A DNA stretch of 64,000 bases from JAQIBY01 sp963676165 (GTDB lineage Bacteria > Bacteroidota > Bacteroidia > Bacteroidales > ML635J-15). The translations under genes were made by a program, and so were the position numbers. Every line of letters starts with the position of its first letter. The first letter of the stretch is position 1. Below are positions 18,351-26,219 of the stretch, piece after piece. Location: positions 2,852,001 through 2,916,000 of the forward strand of contig OY781043.1 in the NCBI GenBank assembly GCA_963676165.1. The letters are read 5' to 3'. The notes below the pieces were generated by a model. That model saw only the letters and a list, made by a program, of their open reading frames with translations. It ran no database searches and was not told the DNA's origin.

Positions 18351-19765
18351 AAAAAAGACAGAAATTATTGATTTTATATGGGATGCAAATTTTCCTTTGC
18401 TTTTCTGTGATATTTACCACATCCTGCGCCAAACAAGAAAAGACTGCTCCAATCCTACAATACAGCCAAACAGAGTTTTTAGAGATAGCACAAAATCAAA
18501 TCCAAATAACAAATCCGTCAGATAGTTTACTGCACATTCGGTTCTACCTTGACAATGCAATATGGTACAGCAAATCTGACATTTTGCAAGGCATTGAACG
18601 CATTAAAACAGACTCCATTTCAGGCATTCCACACGAAACAGTCCAAGCATGGGTATTTGTGATGGACAATAGTTTTCATTATAAGAATTTTCCAGAGAAA
18701 CATACGGAACAATCGAGGCTCTTGCTCAATAGTTTTGGAGGAGCATTGTGCAATGTACGCAATCAATTTTTAGCCAACATTTGGCGCTGGCAAGGCTATC
18801 AAAGTCGCTGCATACATCTTGAAGGACATGTCGTTCCGGAGTTTTATTATAATGAGCAATGGATAATGTTAGATGCTGATTTCAACACTTATTTCCAGGA
18901 TTCAAACAATCAAATTGCAAGTGTCCACTCATTGGAACATAAGATAAACTCCTTTGAGTCAAAGCATCAAAATGCAATTGCATCCACAATGCAAGTCATG
19001 TTTCAACTCAACCCAGAAAACTACAATTCCCATTTTATAACGACAGAAAACAATAAATTAATTGAAATAGACACAATTGCTTTTCCTGATCCATATCTTA
19101 GCTTGCCTTCCCATTCAACATTAGAGATTCCATCATCTACAGACAACACAGGAATATTTCAGCTGGGCTCTTTAAACATCTCTGGCACTTACGAAGGAAA
19201 TATACACATTCCTTTTGCAGTACATTCCATCTCTTATTCTGACAAAGAATTCAAACCATTGGAAAGCCCAGTTCAACAGTCAGGAAATTTCAAAATTAAA
19301 GGAAAAAATTGCCGAATTTTGTTTTACATCAACCCCATATTTTCGCATGACGGATTTCAGCACATTGACATACAAAAAGACAAGAAAATAAACCTGACAA
19401 TTTCGACAGGAGCAAGTCAGACCAACAACTCCTTTCTCTCATTCAGAGAGAATCTTAGTACCCTTGACTCTTATTTACTCAACCAACTTACTTTAGGAAT
19501 AGCTAGCTATCCACAAAATTTTCAAATAAAAACAGATGTTGAATTCAAAGATAGATTTACTGATTTTTTAACCCATTCAAAAATACCGAACAACGATTCC
19601 ATAGAAACAAAATGCAGTGCATTTATCTCAACTCTCGAAAAAAAAGAGATTAAAAATGATTACTATCAACGCATGAGCATACGACACAACGAGTGTTTGT
19701 TGTCCTTCGCATTTATTGTTCTTCTCCCGCCAAGTGATTTTGATGACTTGTTGAGTATGTATTAA
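18341..19765 (+). CDS. Lipoprotein with transglutaminase-like domain
   Basis: A 474-residue protein. A hydrophobic N-terminus ends in a lipobox (IFTTSC), so it is probably a lipoprotein. Residues about 130-190 show a transglutaminase-like Cys-His-Asp pattern: Cys in FGGALCNVRN, then QGYQSRCIHLEGH with the His, then EQWIMLDADFN with the Asp. The rest is beta-rich and not recognised. Such extracytoplasmic transglutaminase-like proteins cleave or join peptides or isopeptides, but the activity here is unknown. The start overlaps asnB by 10 bases, so it is tied to the cluster. Its 3' end overlaps the convergent aldolase gene by 4 bases. Confidence 0.72.
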   Translation: MDVKKRQKLLILYGMQIFLCFSVIFTTSCAKQEKTAPILQYSQTEFLEIAQNQIQITNPSDSLLHIRFYLDNAIWYSKSDILQGIERIKTDSISGIPHETVQAWVFVMDNSFHYKNFPEKHTEQSRLLLNSFGGALCNVRNQFLANIWRWQGYQSRCIHLEGHVVPEFYYNEQWIMLDADFNTYFQDSNNQIASVHSLEHKINSFESKHQNAIASTMQVMFQLNPENYNSHFITTENNKLIEIDTIAFPDPYLSLPSHSTLEIPSSTDNTGIFQLGSLNISGTYEGNIHIPFAVHSISYSDKEFKPLESPVQQSGNFKIKGKNCRILFYINPIFSHDGFQHIDIQKDKKINLTISTGASQTNNSFLSFRENLSTLDSYLLNQLTLGIASYPQNFQIKTDVEFKDRFTDFLTHSKIPNNDSIETKCSAFISTLEKKEIKNDYYQRMSIRHNECLLSFAFIVLLPPSDFDDLLSMY

Positions 19766-20382
19766 AACTCATCAATTTCTTTCAGTTGATCATTGCTAAG
19801 AATTGCAGGCGCACCAATTTTTGCCACTTGAATTTGTAAATCGGCAAGGTTTTCAAGCACCTCCATTCGATCGTAGGCTTTAAATAAGGAGTCACCAATT
19901 GTCAATGCTCCATGATTTTGTAACAAAATTGCATTTGACTTCCCCAAATCTTTAGCAACATCCTTGGCAAGTAAGTCAGAGCCCATTAAATGATATTCAG
20001 ATTTGGCAATTTCACCCAAGAAATATCGCGCCTCACCGCACAAATTGTTTTCTAAGGTCTTTGTTGAACATGCCCATGCAGTTGCCTTTGGAGGATGCGC
20101 ATGCACAACTGCCTTTACATCCTTACGCAAGGCATAAATTGCAAGATGCATTCCCGTTTCCATGCTTGGCTTTAAATGCGGAGTCAAATTTTCACCATTG
20201 GCAGCAATACGTGCAATTTTATCCGATTGGATTTTCCCTTTATCGGATTGGGATGCTGTAATAAGGATGCTATCATCCTCCAAACGGACAGAAACATTAC
20301 CTCCAGAACAAGTCGTTAAACCACGTTGATATAAACGTTGCATAATCTCAGCAACTTCTTTCTTTCCTTCTAATTCACTCAT
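19762..20382 (-). CDS. Class II aldolase (fuculose-phosphate aldolase family), likely in MTA/5-deoxyribose salvage
   Basis: A 206-residue class II aldolase. The zinc ligands are visible in VHAHPPKATAWA near residue 93 and in NHGALTIGD near 156, and the catalytic Glu in PSMETGMHLAIY near 73. VHAHPP is the form seen in sugar-phosphate aldolases rather than in MtnB dehydratase. The start overlaps the mtnA stop by 4 bases (ATGA), so the two are co-translated. In the known dihydroxyacetone-phosphate shunt, MtnA and such an aldolase convert 5-methylthioribose-1-phosphate or 5-deoxyribose-1-phosphate to dihydroxyacetone phosphate and an aldehyde. That role is inferred from the partner gene. Confidence 0.82.
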   Translation of the reverse strand: MSELEGKKEVAEIMQRLYQRGLTTCSGGNVSVRLEDDSILITASQSDKGKIQSDKIARIAANGENLTPHLKPSMETGMHLAIYALRKDVKAVVHAHPPKATAWACSTKTLENNLCGEARYFLGEIAKSEYHLMGSDLLAKDVAKDLGKSNAILLQNHGALTIGDSLFKAYDRMEVLENLADLQIQVAKIGAPAILSNDQLKEIDEF

Positions 20383-21425
20383 GATTGAAATAATTTTCGT
20401 ATTGCTTCCTCATTTGGTTCGATGATTCCTTTATCTGTGATAATGGCAGTAATAAGCTCTGCTGGCGTTACATCAAAAGCAGGATTTATGCATTTGCTTT
20501 GCGGATGATTGACATAAACCGTATGCATTTTCCCATTTTCATCAACACCTGTTTGCTTCATTACTTCATCTTCAGATCGTTGTTCAATTGGGATTTTCTC
20601 CCCTGATGAAGTGTTGATATCAAAGGTTGATATTGGAGCCACAACATAGAAAGGAATTCCATAATATTTTGCAGCAATGGCTTTTTCAAGCGTCCCAATT
20701 TTATTTGCCACATCACCATTTGCCACAATACGATCGGCACCAACAATTACCATATCAATTTTCCCTTGTGACATTAAGTATGCCCCGGCATTATCTGGAA
20801 TAATTTCATGCGACACCCCATGATTGTGCAGCTCCCATGCAGTTAGGCGACCACCTTGAGAACGAGGCCGTGTTTCATCAGCATACACATGAATATTTTT
20901 CCCAGCATTATGAGCAGCATAAATCGGAGCTAAAGCAGAACCATAATCAACAAAAGCCAACCAGCCCGCATTGCAATGGGTTTCAATTTGCATTCCATCT
21001 TTAATAAGCTGATTTCCGTACTCGCCCATTAATCGACCTTCTTCGGCATTTTCATCCGCAATCAATTTTGCTTCATTCAGTGCCATTTCGGGACTTTCTA
21101 ACGCCTTCTTGTACACACGATCTGTGGCATAAAATAAGTTTTGTGCTGTAGGTCTGCTCCCATCAATTTCACTTTTTGCATTTTTTATAAACTGCAAATA
21201 ATCCGAATCAGGAGCTTCAAGCGCAGCTTGCGCCATTGCAAAGGCTCCAACTGCACCAATTGCACCCGCACCACGAACAATCATAGTCCGTATTGACATG
21301 CAAGAGTCTTTGTATGATTCTGATACAAAAAAGGAGAACTCAAATGGGAGTTTATTTTGTTCAATCATTTTTAACTTCCCATCCTCCCAAAAGACAGTGC
21401 GGTAATGTTGATTATTTACATTCAT
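20379..21425 (-). CDS. mtnA: S-methyl-5-thioribose-1-phosphate isomerase
   Basis: A 348-residue protein with the eIF2B-like/MtnA fold. Typical blocks are IVRGAGAIGAVGAFAMA near residue 50, the THCNAG segment with the catalytic Cys near 150, DETRPRSQGGRLTAWEL near 185 and VGADRIVANGDVANKIGT near 238 with the catalytic Asp. It isomerises methylthioribose-1-phosphate to methylthioribulose-1-phosphate, and can also act on the 5-deoxyribose analogue. It is the first gene of a two-gene operon with the aldolase. The phosphorylase that would feed it, mtnP, is 20 kb away at 41230. No mtnB, mtnC or mtnD gene is seen in the window. Confidence 0.9.
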   Translation of the reverse strand: MNVNNQHYRTVFWEDGKLKMIEQNKLPFEFSFFVSESYKDSCMSIRTMIVRGAGAIGAVGAFAMAQAALEAPDSDYLQFIKNAKSEIDGSRPTAQNLFYATDRVYKKALESPEMALNEAKLIADENAEEGRLMGEYGNQLIKDGMQIETHCNAGWLAFVDYGSALAPIYAAHNAGKNIHVYADETRPRSQGGRLTAWELHNHGVSHEIIPDNAGAYLMSQGKIDMVIVGADRIVANGDVANKIGTLEKAIAAKYYGIPFYVVAPISTFDINTSSGEKIPIEQRSEDEVMKQTGVDENGKMHTVYVNHPQSKCINPAFDVTPAELITAIITDKGIIEPNEEAIRKLFQS

Positions 21426-21740
21426 ATCTTTTTTCAGTAAAAATAACGATTGTTTTTGAAATGTTGATGTCAGTACAATATTTCGACAATCTAAAAACGA
21501 CTCAAAAGCCGTAACAATCTACTAACTATACATCAACAAGTTAAGCATCATATTTACTTTACAACTACTAAATGTTCTAAATTTATTTTAAAATTTTCAC
21601 AAGCAAATTAAACATGTCGTATAACATACCGAGGCAACAAAAATATCATATTTACCGTTCTTCAATATAAATAATTTTAATCAACTTTGTCGTCGCTCAA
21701 CAATGATGAACAAATCATTGGTAGAACAGAAACAACAGGA
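21426..21740. other. Intergenic region between mtnA and the capsule operon
   Basis: A 315-base AT-rich stretch between divergent genes. It should hold the promoters of mtnA (leftward) and of the capsule operon (rightward). A near -7 box for the operon, CAACTTTG, lies at 21682-21689. This would give a leader of about 45 bases before upxY. No clear terminator, inverted repeat of invertible-promoter type or small gene was seen. Confidence 0.5.
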
Positions 21741-22286
21741 ATGAGGTTAAACAATAAACAAGAGCAATGGTTAGTGCTCAGAACAAAATATAAGGCAGAA
21801 AACAAAGCTTGCGAATTCACTAGGAAAGCAGGCTTCACATGTTTTCTACCTCAATATACAAGTTATCATCAATGGAGTGACAGGATAAAAAAAATTCAAT
21901 TGCCACTTATCCCCAATAGCTTGTTTGTAAAATGCACTCCATCTAAATATACAACACTCTACTCAATACCACTAGTAACCAGCGTACTAAAAGAGTTTGG
22001 TGAGCCTGCTATCGTAAAAGATCACGAGATCAAAAACTTAGAAATTATTACTCGTGAACTTAATGGTGAGAACATTAAAGAAATCAACATTTTAGAGTTC
22101 AACAAAGGAGAAGAGGTAATTGTCATACGAGGTCAATTTAAAGGACTAAAAGGGAAATTAATAAGACATCAAGGAAATTCACGCCTCATCATTGAAATAA
22201 AGGCAATGCAGACGGCGTTTTCAATAAACATACCTGCAAGTCAGGTCAAAAAATCAGCTTCAAAAGAAGCACTATTTCAGAGGTAA
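21741..22286 (+). CDS. upxY: UpxY-family NusG-like transcription antiterminator
   Basis: A 181-residue protein with an N-terminal NGN domain (QEQWLVLRTKYKAENKAC near residue 8, then PLIPNSLFVKC near 55) and a C-terminal KOW motif (FNKGEEVIVIRGQFKGLKG near residue 125). UpxY proteins stand first in Bacteroides capsule operons and prevent premature termination in the untranslated leader of their own locus. The upstream in-frame TTG at 21687 overlaps the likely -7 box, so the ATG at 21741 is preferred. The partner inhibitor gene upxZ is not present next to it. An inverted repeat right behind the gene (22301-22323) may be linked to its action. Confidence 0.88.
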   Translation: MRLNNKQEQWLVLRTKYKAENKACEFTRKAGFTCFLPQYTSYHQWSDRIKKIQLPLIPNSLFVKCTPSKYTTLYSIPLVTSVLKEFGEPAIVKDHEIKNLEIITRELNGENIKEINILEFNKGEEVIVIRGQFKGLKGKLIRHQGNSRLIIEIKAMQTAFSINIPASQVKKSASKEALFQR

Positions 22287-22300
22287 ATCTGAAAACATAA

Positions 22301-22345
22301 CTTACAAGTTTTCAATTTGTAAGCGTATCTTTATGTGGCTTACAA
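22301..22345 (+). promoter_or_regulatory. Possible alternative-hairpin element between upxY and the flippase gene
   Basis: A 10-base-pair hairpin with a 3-base loop can form at 22301-22323 (arms CTTACAAGTT and AATTTGTAAG, one G-U pair). A second CTTACAA lies at 22339-22345 and could pair with the same TTGTAAG (22317-22323) instead, so two mutually exclusive structures are possible. There is no U-tract after the first hairpin, so it is not a textbook terminator. It may be an attenuator, a processing site or a ribosome-access switch for the GTG-started flippase gene. Function is inferred. Confidence 0.4.
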
Positions 22346-22369
22346 CAGCGGAGCTATATCAAAAACCCT

Positions 22370-23902
22370 GTGAACAATCGAGAAAACACAAAGCGTATAG
22401 CAAAGAATACAGCTATGCTATATTTCCGGATGCTGCTAATTATGGCGGTTACTCTTTATACATCTAGGGTTGTATTAAACACTCTAGGAGTTGAAGACTT
22501 TGGGATATTTAATGTGGTTGGAGGAATTGTTACCATGTTTGCCTTTCTGAACTCAGCAATGTCATCTGCTACTCAACGCTTCCTTTCTTTTGAATTAGGA
22601 AAACAAAATCAGGTGGAACTGAAAAGAGTTTTCAGCATGAGTGTAAATATTCATGCTATCATTGCTATTGCCGTCCTGATTTTGTCTGAAACAATCGGCC
22701 TATGGTTTCTGAACAATCAGCTGGTTATTCCACACGACAGACTTATTGCGGCAAATTGGGTTTATCAATTTTCAATACTGTCTTTCATTGTAACAATAAT
22801 CAGTGTCCCTTACAATGCAACAATCATTGCAAGAGAACGAATGAATGTATTTGCATACATCAGCATCATTGAAGTCTCCCTAAAGCTCCTGATTGTCTTC
22901 ATGTTGAATTGGTTTGGGTTCGATAAACTCAAATTATATGCGGTATTAATCTTTCTCGTCACATTCATTACAAAACTGATCTATTACATATACTGCCGGA
23001 AAAACTATCATGAAAGCAAGTACTTCTTCTTTTGGGATAAAAAGCTTTATAAAACGTTGATGAGTTATGCCGGCTGGAATTTATGGGGGAATATAGCTGC
23101 AGTCATGTTTGGACAAGGTGTCAACATCCTTTTGAATATTTTCTTTGGTCCGATTGTAAATGCAGCCAGAGGCGTATCATTTCAGGTTAGAAATGCTGTC
23201 AATGGGTTTGTTCTCAATTTTCAGACAGCAATGAATCCTCAAATCATTAAATCATATGCATCTGATAATCATAGCTTCATGCATCAACTCATATTCCAGG
23301 GTGCCAAATATTCATATTATCTGCTACTAATTCTATCATTACCCATTATTTTTGAAGCGGAAATCATCCTGAAGCTATGGTTAAAGATTGTACCGGAATA
23401 TACAGTTATTTTCACCCGATTAGTATTAATAAATGTTCTAATTGACAGTATATCAGGACCTCTTAAAACTGCAGCGCAAGCTTCTGGTAAAATTAATGTT
23501 TATCAATCAGTCGTAGGAGGATTATTAATACTAATTCTTCCTATTTCATATGTTTTTTTAAAATTGGGGTTCCCTCCTGAGGTTACAATTTATATTAGTA
23601 TTGTTGTTTCTATAATCGCATTCATAGCACGATTAATCATAGTCAAACCATTGGTTAATTTATCCATAAGAAAGTTCATTCAAACTGTTTTAGCCCCAAT
23701 CGTTAAGGTCACTTTCATATCATTGATAATTCCATTTGCGACTAAAACATTCATACCCGTAGGATATACACAAACGATTACTGTAATCATTAGCGCCTTA
23801 TTCTCAATAGCTATAGCCATCTACTTCTTTGGTCTGACCAAGAAAGAACAATCCTTTATGAAAAATAAATTAAGAGGTTTCTTAAAAAGAAGTAAAGCTT
23901 AA
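22370..23902 (+). CDS. wzx: Oligosaccharide flippase (Wzx-like, MATE/MOP superfamily)
   Basis: A 510-residue membrane protein with about 12-14 hydrophobic helices and the N-terminal pattern of polysaccharide flippases (KRIAKNTAMLYFRMLLIM, LYTSRVVLNTLGVEDFGIF). This form is very common in Bacteroidota capsule loci. It would flip the lipid-linked repeat unit across the inner membrane for the polymerase at 27211. The start is a GTG at 22370. The next in-frame ATG would remove part of the conserved N-terminus. It follows upxY by 83 bases that hold an alternative hairpin. Nine bases separate it from the next gene. Confidence 0.88.
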   Translation: MNNRENTKRIAKNTAMLYFRMLLIMAVTLYTSRVVLNTLGVEDFGIFNVVGGIVTMFAFLNSAMSSATQRFLSFELGKQNQVELKRVFSMSVNIHAIIAIAVLILSETIGLWFLNNQLVIPHDRLIAANWVYQFSILSFIVTIISVPYNATIIARERMNVFAYISIIEVSLKLLIVFMLNWFGFDKLKLYAVLIFLVTFITKLIYYIYCRKNYHESKYFFFWDKKLYKTLMSYAGWNLWGNIAAVMFGQGVNILLNIFFGPIVNAARGVSFQVRNAVNGFVLNFQTAMNPQIIKSYASDNHSFMHQLIFQGAKYSYYLLLILSLPIIFEAEIILKLWLKIVPEYTVIFTRLVLINVLIDSISGPLKTAAQASGKINVYQSVVGGLLILILPISYVFLKLGFPPEVTIYISIVVSIIAFIARLIIVKPLVNLSIRKFIQTVLAPIVKVTFISLIIPFATKTFIPVGYTQTITVIISALFSIAIAIYFFGLTKKEQSFMKNKLRGFLKRSKA

Positions 23903-23911
23903 TTCTACCGA

Positions 23912-25081
23912 ATGATTCAAATTAAAAACAAAAGCAACTGTTGTGGTTGCAGCGCTTGTTTTAATGCTTGCCCTGTCAATGCAATTTCTATGCTTGCAGA
24001 CAATGAAGGCTTTTTATATCCTAAGGTGAATAAAGAATTGTGTACTGATTGTGGCATCTGTGTAGAAGCTTGTCCTATGTTGGATTTTGATAAAAAAGTT
24101 AATACCCTGTCTTCTCCTCAGGTATACGCTGGATGGAACCTTAACGAGGAAATACGTTATAAAAGTTCATCAGGAGGGATATTTTCAGCATTGGCAGAAT
24201 CAGTAGTTTTGCAAAATGGATATGTAATAGGAGCTGTATTCAATTCAAAACTGGAATTGAATCATACCATCATTGACAACTCCAATAGCTTGGAACAAAT
24301 GCGGGGATCAAAATATGTCCAAAGTAACATCAACGAAACATACAAGAGAACACTACAATTACTCAAAGCAAAAGAAACTGTTCTATTCAGTGGCACACCT
24401 TGTCAAATTGCTGGATTGAATACTTTTTTATCAGGAAAATCTTTTGATAATCTTTTGACAGTTGAAGTCATTTGTCATGGCACTCCATCTCAAAAAACAT
24501 TTGAAGAATACATCAAAGAAGTCGAAGAGAAGGAAAAAGAAAAAGTAACTGATATAAATTTCAGAGATAAAACAAATGGATGGAAGAATTATTTACAAAG
24601 ATTCTCATTTAAAGGTTCACATAAAACAGTTAATGCCAGACAAACATCATACATGCAGGGTTTCTTAAAGAACCTTTTCATCAGACCATCTTGTCATGAA
24701 TGCCCCTTTAGATGCATGCCCAGAGTTGCCGACATTAGTCTGGGTGATTACTGGGGTATTTCGAATTTCTACCCTGAGTTAGACAATGACAAAGGGACAT
24801 CACTTATCCTTATAAACAGCGCAAAAGGGAAGCATCATTTTGACAAGATCGAAGAACAAATCTTCTCACAGAAAACGGATATTGAAAGTGCAATTAAAGG
24901 AAATCCATGCCTCGTAAAACAGGTAACTCCAAACAGAAATCGTGAAAGTTTCTTTCTTGAGACAGAATCAAAAGATTTCTCACTCACCATTGCAAAACTT
25001 TTACCCAAGCCGGGAATCGCAAAACGAGTAATGCGTAAAGCGAAAAAACAAGTGAATAGTTTCAGAAAAAAAATCCAGTAG
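23912..25081 (+). CDS. FrhB-like iron-sulfur protein of polysaccharide loci (F420 hydrogenase beta subunit family)
   Basis: A 389-residue protein. The first 55 residues contain two 4Fe-4S ferredoxin motifs (CCGCSACFNACP and CTDCGICVEACP). The FrhB-type N- and C-terminal domains follow, with SSSGGIFSAL near 90, a GTPCQIAGL block near 165 and CPFRCMPRVADISLGDYWG near 270. F420 is not expected in this phylum, so the flavin part probably serves another redox step. Genes of this family are regularly paired with polysaccharide pyruvyl transferases, as here (next gene 1 base later), but their exact role in glycan synthesis has not been settled. Confidence 0.85.
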   Translation: MIQIKNKSNCCGCSACFNACPVNAISMLADNEGFLYPKVNKELCTDCGICVEACPMLDFDKKVNTLSSPQVYAGWNLNEEIRYKSSSGGIFSALAESVVLQNGYVIGAVFNSKLELNHTIIDNSNSLEQMRGSKYVQSNINETYKRTLQLLKAKETVLFSGTPCQIAGLNTFLSGKSFDNLLTVEVICHGTPSQKTFEEYIKEVEEKEKEKVTDINFRDKTNGWKNYLQRFSFKGSHKTVNARQTSYMQGFLKNLFIRPSCHECPFRCMPRVADISLGDYWGISNFYPELDNDKGTSLILINSAKGKHHFDKIEEQIFSQKTDIESAIKGNPCLVKQVTPNRNRESFFLETESKDFSLTIAKLLPKPGIAKRVMRKAKKQVNSFRKKIQ

Positions 25082-25082
25082 C

Positions 25083-26219
25083 ATGAAGATCGGAATTCTC
25101 ACACATCCATTAAAAACAAATTACGGTGGCATTCTTCAGAATTACGCTCTGCAGACCAGTCTGATCAATCTTGGACATGATGTAAAAACAATTCATATCG
25201 GACAAAAAACAAGGACACTGGACAGAATAAAGTCTTTAGTAAAGTATCCTCTTAAAAAATTACTCAAAAACAGAAGCCTAAAAGCTCCTCTCAATTCTAA
25301 TCAAATTCGACACATTGAACAATACACTCAGAGCTTTATCAAAAAGAACATCAGAACAACCAAACCACTAACGTGGGTAAATCACAAATTGCATAATGAA
25401 TACAATTTTGACGCTTACATCGTAGGAAGTGATCAGGTGTGGAGACCCAGTTACGTTCACAAGATTGAAGATATGTTTCTGGAATTTGCTGAAGTAGAAG
25501 ATGTTTGCAGACTTGCTTACGCAGCATCATTTGGCATAGACAAATGGACTTTTTCCAAAGGAGAAGAAAAAAAATGCAAAGCACTCATCAAGAAATTTGA
25601 TGCCGTATCTGTTCGTGAGAAATCAGGCATCGGACTTTGTAAAAAGCATTTCAATACAGACGCTGTGCATCTGATTGATCCAGTTGCTTTATTGGAAATG
25701 AGTGATTACATAAATTTAATTCCAGAAGGTCAAAGAAAAGTCAGGAATAACAAGCAAATAACCTGCTACATACTTGATCAACAAATGCAAAAAGATGCTA
25801 TCATTAAAAATGCATCTGAAACTCTTGATAGCAATATTGAAAGAATCAACAACCCATTAAGTAAAGATGAGTCTGTCAGTTATAAAGACAGAATTGTACC
25901 TCCTGTTGAAAATTGGCTGGCAGGCTTTCACAATGCTGATTATGTTATCACAGACTCATTCCACGGAACATTGTTTTCCATCATTTTCAACAAACCTTTC
26001 ATCACAATTGGGAACTCCTCTCGTGGGAATACCAGAATGGAGTCTTTGTTAAGAGATTTTAGTCTTGAAAAACAACTCATAGTTGATTACCAGAACATCC
26101 CAAATGATTACAAGCAACTTTTCGAGATTGACTTTAAGCATGCAAACAATATATTAAAAGAAAAAAGAGTTGAAGCCATTCATTTTCTTACCAAGCATTT
26201 GAATAAGAGTCATGATTAG
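25083..26219 (+). CDS. Polysaccharide pyruvyl transferase family protein
   Basis: A 378-residue protein with the family's N-terminal KIGILTHPLKTNYGGILQNYA block, YIVGSDQVWRP near residue 115 and the C-terminal ITDSFHGTLFSIIF near residue 290, which contains the conserved SFHG loop. The family (CsaB, WcaK, EpsO) adds pyruvate ketals from phosphoenolpyruvate to sugars and gives the glycan negative charge. It is translated one base after the FrhB-like gene and overlaps the following glycosyltransferase by 8 bases, a tight operon arrangement. Confidence 0.87.
   Translation: MKIGILTHPLKTNYGGILQNYALQTSLINLGHDVKTIHIGQKTRTLDRIKSLVKYPLKKLLKNRSLKAPLNSNQIRHIEQYTQSFIKKNIRTTKPLTWVNHKLHNEYNFDAYIVGSDQVWRPSYVHKIEDMFLEFAEVEDVCRLAYAASFGIDKWTFSKGEEKKCKALIKKFDAVSVREKSGIGLCKKHFNTDAVHLIDPVALLEMSDYINLIPEGQRKVRNNKQITCYILDQQMQKDAIIKNASETLDSNIERINNPLSKDESVSYKDRIVPPVENWLAGFHNADYVITDSFHGTLFSIIFNKPFITIGNSSRGNTRMESLLRDFSLEKQLIVDYQNIPNDYKQLFEIDFKHANNILKEKRVEAIHFLTKHLNKSHD

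Noticed and set aside
16575..19765. Lasso-peptide machinery: AsnB-like plus transglutaminase-like pair (McjC/McjB analogy)
   Set aside because: The AsnB has an intact N-terminal glutaminase (Cys2), the transglutaminase-like protein is a 474-residue lipoprotein rather than a small cytoplasmic protease, and no RRE protein or precursor peptide was found.
19762..20382. MtnB (methylthioribulose-1-phosphate dehydratase)
   Set aside because: The zinc-site sequence VHAHPP and the short length fit sugar-phosphate aldolases better, and mtnC/mtnD are absent nearby. It stays a possible alternative.
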